Below are positions 43,041 to 53,860 of a DNA stretch of 64,000 nucleotides, one piece after another (within the stretch, counting starts at the first letter, position 1; the number at the start of each line of letters is the position of its first letter). This stretch comes from Sodiomyces alkalinus F11 (Eukaryota > Ascomycota > Sordariomycetes > Glomerellales > Plectosphaerellaceae). The stretch lies in the NCBI RefSeq assembly GCF_003711515.1, contig NW_021167081.1:1290236-1354235 (forward strand), read 5' to 3'. A program made the translations under genes and the position numbers. The notes beneath the pieces were generated by a model, which was given only the letters and a program-made list of their open reading frames with translations, did no database searches and was not told the DNA's origin.

Positions 43041-46000
43041 ATGGAAAATCAGGTGCGCCACCCGTCCATTGATCTACCCTACCTTGACTCGCAATTCCCC
43101 ATTGGACGCTCGCCCATACTTCGGCCATTGTTATCTCATCTGTCCCTTGGAGGCCGCTCTTCAACCTTTCTCTTCGTCTGACTTGACTAACCATTGTTGC
43201 TATAGAGTCTGCGATCCTCGACAATGCAACGGAGCCAACTGCCGCGGCCAGGCAGCGTTTTCGGCCTGACTGAGCTGAGCGATTCTCAAAGCAATTCTCG
43301 CCTTCCTCCCTCCAATCGCCCACCACCCTCCAAGATAGGGATTCCAAAGCGAGAGACCCCTCAGCCTGGTATGACAATGCGCCGTTGCAATTATCCTTTG
43401 TTTCCAGTGCTGCGTTTGTGTCTGTGTGTGGCGGCGCGTCATTGACTTGTCTTGTTTCTCCCCTGCAGTGTACCAGCCAGAACCCAAACGAAAGGCCCAT
43501 GAAAGAGCCGGCGAATATCCCGAGCAACCACCAGCCGCCGGGATCAACGCTGTCCCCCGCCCGAACGGCCACGTCAAAGGCCAGTCTTTATCGTCGGTAA
43601 GTTGACGGATGCTTTCTACCCTTTTCATTAATTCTTTGCGATCGCATGTCGTCAGGGCAGATACGTCGAGCGATGGTCCTGTTTCCCGTGTCGACTTTTC
43701 TCCAGATCCCCCGCTCGACCTTTTTTCCACGTGCCATCTTGCCGAGACGATGGTATTCCAGTACTGGATCTGGCTTCATATGGCAGGCACCCTTCTTTTG
43801 GCTGGGCGTCTCGTTTGGGGTCGGGCTGAGCGTCTCGTTTGGCAATATTTTCCGTCGATATTGCCGCTGAGACGCCAACATATCGTCGCCAACCAATTAC
43901 CACCGGGGGGAACCAGCGAAAGAGGGACGCAATGGCAGGTGTATCGCTTTCATCGGCCCTTGCACCTAGTCGATAGGGACGGAGAGCTGAGTGGTGAGCT
44001 CATGCTATTACTGCGTCAGGACGACCCGGGGGACGAAGTTTCGGCAAGAGGATCCGTCTCCGTTCTCATGCCCACGACCGACGATCGACACCCATTGACC
44101 GGACACCCAGTCCTTCGAGGAGACGACGACGAGCCGGGGGGGAGCATTCCCGGGGCCTCTGCTTCTGTATATTTTGTTCTCGCATTATTCAGACAAAATA
44201 ATCATGCCCGTCATGGACACGAACACTGACAGACCCCTTCTTGCAGTTCAAGAACCTCTACTCCTCTCGACACACATCCGGGCCCCCGAGCTCTGCGATA
44301 TCGCGACAGACCTCTAGCAGCAGCTTCGCAAGTAGCGTCGGACCCGGCCGATTCGCCCCCTCCGATCGACCGAAGACGGCCGCCTCGAATAACCGCTCCC
44401 TCTACGGCCGACCCAAAACCGCGTCCGCGTCCGCGTCCGCAACCGCACGACCTCATACGGCGTATGGGAATCGAGCGGAAGATGATTATTATGTTGAAGG
44501 AACTGGGCATACTGGTACGGCAAGCCCATCACAAATGTGTCAGCCCCAACCTTTCCGCTCCAGCTAGGTGCAGAGCAGGAAGGCCGGCAAGCCGTCACGC
44601 TCGCCCTCACCTCACCTCAACCTCAGAGAAGTTTCTCTTGAAGAAAAGTTCGGTGCCCTGTCGGTTCGCGACTCGGACACAGCCATGTTGTCCGCAGGTG
44701 ACCGAGTGGTCTCTGAAAGCGAAGATGGCATCCTGCCAAGCATCCAGTTCACTACACCCACCCAAACACAGCATACGCAACATGACACAGGTCGGGCTGG
44801 GGTCAAAGAGAACATGCTGGCCAAAGCGCAGACCAAGGGGTCACAGAAGAGTGGGAAATCACGTCCTCATCCGGCGCCAGCCATCGAGACCAAGCGCATG
44901 AAGCGCAAAATGGACTGGGTGGCTGACACTTGCCGGGCGCTGGTCAATTCATCGCCCACCAAGTCACCGTCTCCTATCAAAACCGAGTTCTTGACCAAGT
45001 ATACTAACACGACTGGATTTGTAGCCCTAGACGTCAACGAAAAACTGGGCGAGGTCGACGATCAGATTCGACAGATGAAAGAATTCATAGACACCTCGTT
45101 GTCCGATCGAAAGGCGGCGGACGAAACTTTGGAATGGCAAAGGAAGAGAAGTGGGTTTTTGCTTTTTGTTGGACTACAGCAGCCAGTGGGGAAAGACACC
45201 AGCTGGAAAGACGTGAGCTAACCCCCTTCTTAGCCTCCGAAGTCGAAGCCGAACGAGACAGACTGGATGGGCGCAACCAGACGCTGCAGGCAAACTTGGA
45301 CAGTTTGAAGGAGCGATTCCAACAACTGACGTTTGACCTGGAGACGGAGAGACGGAATCACAAGTACGAGCTGGAAGACGAGTCGAGGAGACACAGGCGG
45401 GAACTGGAGGAACTTCGAAAGGAACTCGAGGAGGAGACGGAGCGGCTGCAGAAGAGTCATCGCGAGGCGATGGAAGCGCTGGACCGGCACTACCGGGTGG
45501 AGCTCGAGGACGAACGAAGCATCAAGTCGAGAGAGGTGGAAGAGCTGCGGCTTAAACTCGGCAACGAGCAGCAGGATCTCCACCTCGCCCTCCAAAAGAA
45601 GGACCGCGATCTGTCAGAGATGCGTTCGCAACTCGAGGCGTGGAAGGGGGACCTCGACCGGGAACAGGCGTTGCGCAAGAATCTCGACGGCAGCATCTCG
45701 GAGTTGGCGGCAAGCAACGTCACACTCGAAGCCAAGATCAACTCGCTCAAGTCGCAGGTGGAGTTCCTCGAATCGGACAGCAAAGCGCAGTCGGACTCGT
45801 TTGCCAGCATGGAGGCGCGGCTGCAGGAAGCCCTGCGGGTGGCGGAGGAGGCTCGGCAGAAGCTCATCAAGGAGGAGACGGAGCGGCGCATCCTGTTCAA
45901 CAAGTACCAGGAGCTCAAGGGCAACATCCGAGTTATGTGCCGGGTGCGGCCGATGTTGGGCCCGGGCGACGGGGAAGGCGCCAAGATCACGTTCCCAGAC

Positions 46001-47072
46001 GACAAGACATGGGCGGAGATTGCGGTGCAAGGCGCAGAGGAGATGAGCAGCCTGGGCAAGGTGACGCGGAAGAACTTCAACTTTGAGTTCGACCGGGTGT
46101 TCGCGCCGGGGGCGGCCAACCAGGACGTCTTCGACGAGATCTCGCAGCTGGTGCAGAGCGCGCTTGACGGCTACAACGTGTGCATCTTCTGCTACGGCCA
46201 GACGGGGTCGGGCAAGACGCACACCATGTCATCTCGGGACGGAATGATCCCGCGGGCGACGCACATGATCTACGAGACGATAAGCAAGCTGAAAGAGAAG
46301 TCGTGGACGTACACGATGGAAGGGTCGTTCATCGAGGTATACAACGAGGAGCTACACGACCTGCTGTCGCCGCACGGGCGGGAGAGCGCAGGGTCAGCGG
46401 CGGGGGCGGGTCAGCAGGCGAAGAAGCTGGAGATCCGGCACGACGAGGCGCGAAAGCAGACGACAGTGACAAACTGCAAGACGGTGGAACTCGACTCGGC
46501 GGACAAGGTGGAGGCGATGCTGGAGCAGGCGTCGGCGAACCGTGCGGTGGCGGCGACCAAGTCGAACGAGCGGTCGTCACGGTCGCACAGCGTGTTCATC
46601 CTCAAGCTGGTGGGACACAACAAGGCGACAGGGGAGCGGTGCGAGGGGACGCTGAATCTGGTCGACCTGGCCGGGTCGGAACGGCTGAAGCAGTCCGGGG
46701 CGGAGGGGGAGCGGATGAAGGAGACGCAAAGCATCAACAAGAGCCTGGCATGCCTGGGGGATGTTATCGAGGCGCTGGGACGGGGCAGCGGACATGTGCC
46801 GTACCGGAACAGCAAGCTGACGCACTTGCTGCAGTACTCGCTGGGAGGTAACAGCAAGACGCTCATGTTTGTGATGGTGAGCCCGCTGGAGGTCCATCTC
46901 AAGGAGACTTTGACGAGTCTGCGGTTTGCGACTAAGGTGAGTTTTCCTTTTTTTTTTTTCTCTCCTTCTTTCTCTCGCCTTTTCCCCTTCCGACGGAGAC
47001 TGACGGATTGAAAAACAGGTCCACAATACCCATATCGGCACAGCCAAGGCGACGAAGAAGGTGTCCGCATGA
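43041..47072 (+). CDS. klpA: Kinesin-14, C-terminal motor (KlpA type)
   Basis: Minus-end-directed spindle motor with C-terminal head. Inferred exons: 43041-43052, 43206-43368, 43469-43596, 44247-about 44492, about 44568-45150, 45234-46936 and 47019-47072, near 962 residues. The N-terminal third is basic, Ser/Pro-rich and likely binds microtubules. A long coiled coil follows (about 45240-45930). The motor begins at GNIRVMCRVRPM and has GQTGSGKTHTM (P-loop), NERSSRSHSVF (switch I) and LVDLAGSERL (switch II), ending in RFATKVHNTHIG. The neck-before-head order is diagnostic of kinesin-14. The exon 4/5 join is unresolved: an in-frame TAG at 44565-44567 must be removed by splicing. A donor at 44493 with an acceptor at 44567 keeps phase but the donor (GTTGAA) is weak. 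The third intron is 650 nt, unusually long for this window. Confidence 0.9.
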
Positions 47073-48456
47073 GCAAGGAGGATACTATTGAAGCGAATCT
47101 CTTTCCCCTCTCCTTCGCGATGATGCATTGGGAAGGCCGAGTGAAGGCATGTTTTCTTATGACCGGCATTAAGGCGTTGTTGCTTTTATCTGTGGAATTT
47201 GGAGCGGCGGTTCTTTAAACAAATCGACCCAACCTGGAATCAAGGATATTTGGGACAGTGAAATGGCAGGTTGGTTGCCACGAATGACTCCTGCAGTACG
47301 AGCAGATACAGAGCAGGCGTCTGAGGGATGTAGGGGGTTTGGTTGCGTGAAGGGAGGATGGATGACGGGCAATACCATTGAGCTTTCTTCGTCTTTTTGC
47401 TTCTTTTCTTCGGACTGGAGAACCCTGTTATGACTAAGGTAGGAAGTCGTCCACAACTTGCACGTATTCTTTTCCACTGACGTCAATACCCGTTTCGTTC
47501 TTGCTGTTGATGTTGATTTTGTTGGGTAGTGACTGCCTAGACAGGGAGGTTACGGGCGGGGTCATGCCAGTCAGGGGAAGGGACTACTAAGGTAGAGAGG
47601 CCTGTTGGCGATAATTAGCAGAAGGAACGGCCCAGCTCAGTGGATACTCACGGCATCGCGTTTAGACTAAATCCGAAAAGAAAAACAATCAAATAAAAAA
47701 TAAATATGGTAGAAAAGACACGAGCCTAATTATGTTCCCTTTGTTTCGCCCGACTCTTCAGTTCTCTCTCCGTGTTTCATTCCCATAATCCAGTTCATTT
47801 ATTGCCATCCAAGGAGCCGACATAGCCATTGGCGCCTGAAAGTCCGTAACCCGGAGACGACTCGAGAACTCGACAAACGGAATTTGTTCCGTCGTAGCCC
47901 GTCGCGAAGCAGTCAGCGCCGACCATTCTTCCGGGATCTGCTCCTGTTCTAGCATGACGAGTTGACATCGACTCCCGCGACGCTTCAATCTCGTTCTCTT
48001 TCATTCATTCTCTCTTAGTATATTCTTTCTTTCATTCTCATATCTGGTTTCAGCGAGCGCCTCTATACCCAGCTTTTTGCTCTGTCCTCATACAGCGAGG
48101 CTGTCACTCGGTTTTCATTTTCTTCCCTTCCCGCCAGGACCCTTGCTATGCGACAGCCCGCCCCACGCCCAGGTCCATCAAAGCTATCAAAGTCGTTGTT
48201 CCGTCGCCGCGTCAACCTGGTCGGGAGTTCGCCAAACTAAGATAAAACGGAAACCATTGACTTGCTTCTTCCCTTGCCGCTATCATCTTTGGCTCCCACG
48301 CATTATCCCACGCGGTCCTGAAGAAAAAGAAAAGCGATAAAATTAAGCATAAAAACGGGAAAAAGGCCAGTCGTCCTGGTTAAAGTGGGGTGGTAAAGAC
48401 AAAGACATAACAACACCAGGGTCGTGCCATTGGAAAGCAAGCGAGTTTCCCCCCAC
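47073..48456. other. Intergenic region
   Basis: 3' flank of the kinesin gene and promoter region of the next. Short open frames on the minus strand are not convincing. No recognisable site is seen. Confidence 0.5.
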
Positions 48457-49551
48457 ATGATGCACCTTCAACGCGGTGTCAGGCCGGGTGGCCTGAAGGC
48501 ATCCAAGTGGGCATCCGCCCCTGATTCTTCATCGTCATGGGCCACACGTGACCCCTCCCACTACATCCCGCGATCCTCGGCCATCAATCCGGCAGTCCCC
48601 ATCAGTTCAGATTCAGAAATTCCCGTCCATTCGGCCCCCTCCAACAACGACCGATGGTGGGAGCAAACCCCCACCCCAAAATTGAAACGGGAAGCTGTGG
48701 CCCCTTCTGCCACTGGTGTCCATCCTGGTCCCACAGCTCTGTCTGGGAGTGGGAGCAGTAACAACCACGGCCTCGTGTCCTCCCAACGAGAGTTCCGCCG
48801 CTATGTCCAGATTGTTCGCCGCATGAAGTGGAAGCTGCCCTACCTCCAGTACGGCTATCATCTGGCCGTCAGCGGCCACAATCCTGACCTTGTGCCCCAG
48901 ATGGATCCGGAACAGCTTGTCCAGCAGGAACGCGAGAAGCAAGAGGCCGAGCTGATGTTCAAGCTTGACTTCTACGAGTACTATATGCTTCTCGAGAGAG
49001 CCCTTGTCCATCTGCTCGGCGTATTCGGCGTCGCCATCTCCCCTGGCCGTTCGCATCAGAACGGCAACGGCCGGGGTGACGGGAATGCCAACGGCACCGC
49101 AAGGGGCGCACATCATCAGTACCATCAGAACGTGCTGGCCGCGCTGGACTCCAAGCAGAACCCCTTGCATGCGGCCCTGGGCACTGGCGAAGTGCGACAG
49201 CACCTAGGCCGCGCCAAGGAGCTGCGGAACCGCTGGAAATACGCCGAGGACCCGGCAGAGGCGGCCGCGACCCATGCCATGACCCTCGGCGCCGGTGCCA
49301 GAGGAGAAGACCTCAACCCCGTCACTGGCCGTGCCCCATTGGAAAGTTACGATCTGGACTCCATGTTCAAATTCATCTTCAACGGCTTCGACCAGGGGTA
49401 CGCCATCGCCGAGGCCTGGATCGACGACTTGGCCCGCCGCGCCGATATGGTCCCTGACGCCTGGACTCCAGCCATGCAAGCCAAGAGAATAGCCGAGGAG
49501 GAGGCCGAGTTCGACTTTATCGTCGACGCCATGGACTGGGAGGCCGTCTAG
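48457..49551 (+). CDS. Conserved fungal protein of unknown function
   Basis: Single exon, 364 residues from the first ATG at 48457 (the frame is open a little further 5' only through a GTG codon, and a second ATG lies one codon later). The N-terminus is MMHLQRGVRPGGLKASKWA, then about 100 Ser/Pro-rich residues, then a conserved helical domain: SQREFRRYVQIVRRMKWKL, LMFKLDFYEYYMLLERALVHLLG, a Gly/Asn-rich insert, LGTGEVRQHLGRAKELRNRWKYAED, and a C-terminal acidic helix with FDFIVDAMDWEAV. The GGLKASKWA opening and the aromatic-rich helices look conserved rather than random, and I believe related proteins occur widely in filamentous ascomycetes. I cannot assign a function or a named domain. Confidence 0.7.
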   Translation: MMHLQRGVRPGGLKASKWASAPDSSSSWATRDPSHYIPRSSAINPAVPISSDSEIPVHSAPSNNDRWWEQTPTPKLKREAVAPSATGVHPGPTALSGSGSSNNHGLVSSQREFRRYVQIVRRMKWKLPYLQYGYHLAVSGHNPDLVPQMDPEQLVQQEREKQEAELMFKLDFYEYYMLLERALVHLLGVFGVAISPGRSHQNGNGRGDGNANGTARGAHHQYHQNVLAALDSKQNPLHAALGTGEVRQHLGRAKELRNRWKYAEDPAEAAATHAMTLGAGARGEDLNPVTGRAPLESYDLDSMFKFIFNGFDQGYAIAEAWIDDLARRADMVPDAWTPAMQAKRIAEEEAEFDFIVDAMDWEAV

Positions 49552-50022
49552 GAGAGTCCTTCCAGTTCGGCGTCGTCTGCGTCGTCGGCCGCCCACTACG
49601 ATACTCTCACCCCCATGTTCGTCGGTCACGTTCGATAAGAAAGGGGCATGCTTGCTGGTTACTGTTTCCAACGAAGCATAAAAAAACCATGTAACAACGT
49701 GGTGTTTGCTCTGCTGGGGAAGTTGGTCCGAGGCCCTTGATGACCTTCGGGGGTCCATGAAGTATACTTACACACCGCGCTGGGGTTCCAGGGATGCAGG
49801 CTGCTGTCCATTGGAATCGTGTTTTGGTGGGCAAAGTTGAATAGGGGCGGAAAGTGGTCACGGGCGGCACACTGAGACTGACTGGCGCTGTGTTGGACGA
49901 GAGTTTGTGTATAGAGTATAGGTAGCCGTTCGTAAATATGATACCCCCTGGCATTATTACTCCTTTTCTTTTGCCATTACTTCCTGGTACTGGGACCTCT
50001 GTCTCCTCCTTCCAAGACTCCC
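49552..50022. other. Convergent intergenic gap
   Basis: 3' flanks of the preceding (+) and following (-) genes. No features of note. Confidence 0.5.
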
Positions 50023-50403
50023 TTACGGACGACGTGCCGTCCCCTTCCCGTCGAGCGAATCACAAGCGTCCCGAATCTTCTCCGTGGTGCCCGCGAGCCT
50101 CGCCCACGCAAAGAGGTCAAAATGATGGCCGTCCATCTCGATGATCTTCCCCAGGAACCCGACGTGGTAGCGGCTCCATCCCAGGTCGTCGCACTCCCGC
50201 AGAACATCCAGGGAGCAGATCTCCCCTTTGCGTTTCATGGGGACGTAGTTTCTTGCTTTGAGGAAGACCGTCGGAGGGGGTCCGTGGGGAACCGAAGGCA
50301 CGGATGTTTTCGAGGACGTTGTCGTCGTCGTCGTCGCCTTTGTCGTTGGTCTCGAACTTTTCACGTTGTCGTTGTCGTTGTCGTTGTTGTTGTTGTTTTT
50401 GTT

Positions 50404-50439
<36 letters not shown>

Positions 50440-51138
50440 CTCGCAATCCTCGTCACTCTCCAACCGTCTCGGCACCTCCGGCTCAGCCGTGACAACCTTC
50501 CACCCCCAACGCGGGGGTTCCCACCTCCTCACCATCTCGACCGCCGCTCTCATAGCCCGGCGCGCGAGCCGCTCGTTGACGCGCACGGGCTCCCTCTCCT
50601 CTTCGTCCCAGAGACCGCCCACCTTCCTCCCGCCCGCAAGCTGCACCGAGTCGATGGACGGGGCCGGATCAAGGCTGTTGCGCAGCGGGCAGACCGAGTC
50701 GACCAGGATGAGCCCGACGACCTCGACGTCCGGGTCGTCTTGGAGGATCCACGCCATCTGCAGCGCCAGCATGCCGCCCAGGCTCCAGCCGCCGAGGAGG
50801 ATGCGGGCGCGCGCCGGGCAGAGGGGGGACCCGTAGGGGGAGCGGGCGACGGACTTTTTGCTGGACGAGGCGGTGACTTGGGGGAAGGACGGGGAGCGGA
50901 CGGTGCGGCGGACCATGGCGGCGTAGGTCTCGGCCATTTGCGGGAGGCCGCCGGGCCAGGGGGCGCCGGAGCGGAAGTGCGGGTTGGCTATGCCGTAGAC
51001 GGGGCGGTGGAGGGGTTCCAGGCACTGGTAGGGGAAGGTGGTGCCGCCGCCGTCGTGGATTAGGATCAGGGGGGTGGTGCCTGGGTCTGCGAACATGGAG
51101 TGCTGGACTACTTCGCATTCTCCGGTTGAGGGGGTCAT
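50023..51138 (-). CDS. Stand-alone thioesterase (alpha/beta hydrolase)
   Basis: Single exon, 371 residues. It starts with LILIHDGGGTTFPYQCL, the oxyanion-side loop typical of thioesterase domains of polyketide and peptide synthetases, then YGIANPHF. The nucleophile elbow is GGWSLGGML, with LILVDSVCP after it, and the C-terminus supplies HHFDLF as the likely catalytic His. This domain normally hydrolyses an acyl thioester from a carrier protein or edits mis-loaded ones. Between the Ser and His parts is a long acidic insert with a run of 12 Asp followed by alternating Asn/Asp and Thr-rich sequence, coded by a GTC/GTT microsatellite on the plus strand. The next gene to the right is a P450 on the same strand, about 1 kb away, which is compatible with a small metabolic pair but not proof of one. 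Confidence 0.78.
50376..50445 (-). repeat. Trinucleotide/hexanucleotide microsatellite coding for poly-Asp/Asn
   Basis: On the plus strand, GTTGTC units grade into GTT and then GTC repeats of about 12 units. The minus-strand reading gives a run of Asp followed by Asn and Asp-Asn alternation in the thioesterase. The period of three preserves the frame. Confidence 0.85.
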
Positions 51139-52120
51139 GACTGCTGGACTGTACTGGCCAAGGAGGCCTAAAATCCCCTGGGGCTCCGGGGACAGTTGGA
51201 CAGATTTCTGTGAGGGCGTGCGAGCTTTGCGGAGGAGATACGCTGGCTGCCTCGCGGAATGATGGTCACCTTAGGAGCAGGACGGGACGAAGCGCGAAAA
51301 CCGACGACCAAGTCTTGGTCCAATGTACGGAGTATACTGGGAAACGGATGCAAAGTCCCGGGTACCCCTGGCGACTCGATAGGAAGGAGGAAACAAGGAC
51401 GAAGGGAAAGGGAAAGGGAGGGTATCACAGAGAGAGAAAATGCTGAACAGTGGAAAGTAGAAAGGGAAAAAAAAGAAGAAGGAAAAAGCCATAGACAAAC
51501 ATGGATAAAGGGAACAAGACCCCCGCAGATGAAAGAGGAAAGCCATCGGGCAGTCAAGCGCCGGCCGGGACGAAGCGGGATGATTATTAACACCAGACCC
51601 GTAGATAAGATGCGCAGCTTATATTGTCTTGGCGCCTTCAGTACGTAGATAAGGCAATTGAAGGTAATGGATGGAGGGAGAAGTTGAGGTGGTGGGCAGC
51701 CATGTCCGAACGGTCTCCGGACTTGCCGATGCAGCCGATTTAACACTTTGCGGCAGTCTCCGCGGCAGACCCACATGGGCCGCCCCGGAGGATCGCCGCA
51801 TGCAACCGGGAAGCCACTCGAATCAGTCACTCGTTCGTAAGGAACAAGAGAAAAAGAAAAAATCACCATTTCCAAGTGGGTTATACCATTTTCTCGGGTT
51901 GTGGTAACTTGGAGTGTTGGCTCTGACAAGCAAATCGGGCGAAAAGAACATCATTCCAGCAAACCCGAGAGGATTCGTCGCATCATGCATGGACTATGCA
52001 ACTGGATGAATGTGCCGTAATGCAAAATGCAAAATATCCCATGGTGGATTCACCCACACCACATAATTCGTCCAGCTAGCCTCCCCCTCCACCCTCCACC
52101 CTCCACCCACTACCCGCGCA
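51139..52120. other. Intergenic region between thioesterase and P450
   Basis: A 253-codon minus-strand frame here (51168-51929) has irregular composition and no motif, so I do not call it. A purine-rich A/G block is at 51395-51490. The copies CCACCCTCCA lie at 52090-52115. No confident feature is seen. Confidence 0.5.
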
Positions 52121-53860
52121 TCACATCCTGGGAGTCGCCTTCAAATACATCTTCTTGTCTGGTTTGCTTGCTGAATGCTTATTTCGATCAATTAATCCAG
52201 CCAGCGAGGTCATATGTCGTACGTTTTCGTCGCACAGCTCGAAATCGAAGCAGGCAACGAACATCGCCGTCGTGATGGCCATTTCCATCTTGGCAAACTA
52301 CACCACCACCCATCACAAGTCAGTAAAAGAAACCCCCCCCCCCCCCGAGAGAAACAAACAGAGAACGACCAAAGGCGAGGGGGCAAAGAGATAAAATAGG
52401 AAGGGCAGGACCAAAACACGACAATACAAACCCACCTTCATGCCGAGACACGGGTGTCGTCCCGAGCCCCATCCGATGTATCCATGCGTGCCGGCATTCT
52501 TGTCATCCGCGCGACCCGGCAAGTACCGGCCGGGATCCCACCGCTCCGGCTCCGGGTAATACTTGGAGTTCATCAACACGTCATCAAAGTGATACACCGC
52601 GAAGGCGCCCCGGGGGATAACCTCGCCCGAGTCGCCGATGGGCACGTCCTCGTTGCTCAGGTTCTGGCGGAACCCGCAGCCGGTGATGGTGAAGCGGATG
52701 GTCTCGCGCAGGGCCAGGTCGATGGACGGGAACTCGGCCTCCCAGTCGGCGAGCGTGAGTCGCGCCAGCGCGTCTGCGGGCGTCTCGTCGTCCGACACCC
52801 GGTGGCGTGCGACGACGGCGTCCACTTCGCGTCGAACGCGGTCGTACCATCCCGAGCCGCCGCCACCACCACCACCACCACCACCACCGAGAGAAAGCTT
52901 GCGGTCGTGGGCGAGGAAACACAGCATCCAGGCGGCGTTGATCCCGCTGTTGACGAGACCGGCGAACAGGGACGCTATGATCGATTCGACGATGCCGAAC
53001 ATATCCGTGTCCTGGTCGAGGAGCTCCTGCAGCCCGTCGTTGCCCCTGCGACCGGTGCGGCGTCGGTCGGCGACGATGCCCTCCAGGATGCGATACATGC
53101 GATAGCCGCTCCACAGCTGCCGGGCCTGGCCCAGGGTGGGGAGCCAGGGGAAGATGATCCTGGACGCGGTAGCCCCCGAATCGATGGCTTCGAAGAGGGA
53201 GAGCGTGGTGCGCAGCTGGTCCAGATCGGTGGCGATCTCGTCGCAGCCGACCGTGCGCATGGTCAGCCGATACACGAGACGGTACATATCCTCGAAAGGG
53301 TCCATGACGACAGAAGCAGCAGCAGTAGCGCCGCTACTACTCCCCCTTTTGACGATGCTTTCCATCGCTTCGCGGGCGTCGCTGGCGTACATGGGTACAC
53401 GCTGGCCGAGGAACTCGCGCCTCAGGAGCTTGTTCATGAAACGCAGCAGTTTCGCACTGGCGCCATCTCCGTAAAACGGGTCGCCGGCCTTCACCGCTGG
53501 CTGCGCACTGAACAGGACGGCATAGCCAGCAGGGAAGTTGAGCTCGCGGCTTTCGAAGAACGTGCGCCGGCCGTCAGGCCCAGACAGACCGATGATCTGT
53601 TTTTTTCCGGCATAGAAAGAGTATTGCCCCGAAGGGGATATGTCGCGAGACTGGCTTAGAAACTGGCCGCGGGCAGTGAAGAAGCGTAGAGCACCGAGTA
53701 TCGGAATTGAGTCGACCAGACGCGGAGCTTTGGAAGGGAAGGGGGCCCGGCGGGCCAGCTCAGATATTCCGTAAACCAGCAACGTGAACAGAAGAGCATA
53801 CACGCTGGTCGGCCAGGTGGACGGCGACAAAAGTGCCTGCACATGGCCAGCCGCCGCCAT
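52121..53860 (-). CDS. Cytochrome P450 monooxygenase, membrane-bound
   Basis: Two exons: 53860-52436 and 52297-52121, with a 138-nt intron (GTGGGT...GTGTAG) placed just after the haem-binding loop, giving 533 residues. An N-terminal membrane anchor (about 18-36) is followed by a Pro-rich hinge. The core shows an I-helix region (SLFAGLVNSGINAAW), the K-helix LRETIRF (ExxR), PERWDPGRY and the haem loop GWGSGRHPCLGMK with the axial Cys. The I-helix has Asn-Ser where the oxygen-activating acid-Thr pair is usual, a variation seen in some fungal families. The second exon supplies the helix FAKMEMAITTAMF that always follows the haem loop, confirming the join. A run of Gly (about residues 327-337) and a Ser/Ala-rich insert are local expansions. 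No partner reductase or backbone enzyme is nearby apart from the thioesterase. Confidence 0.93.

Noticed and set aside
43609..44229. 206-codon frame inside the kinesin intron as an independent gene
   Set aside because: No motif, and it is bounded closely by splice sites that fit the kinesin model. Kept as a finding but not called as a CDS.
51168..51929. 253-codon minus-strand frame between thioesterase and P450
   Set aside because: Ser/Pro/Leu-rich, derived from pyrimidine-rich non-coding sequence, with no domain and no good start context.
52454..53659. 401-codon plus-strand frame opposite the P450
   Set aside because: Antisense shadow; the minus-strand frame has every P450 signature.
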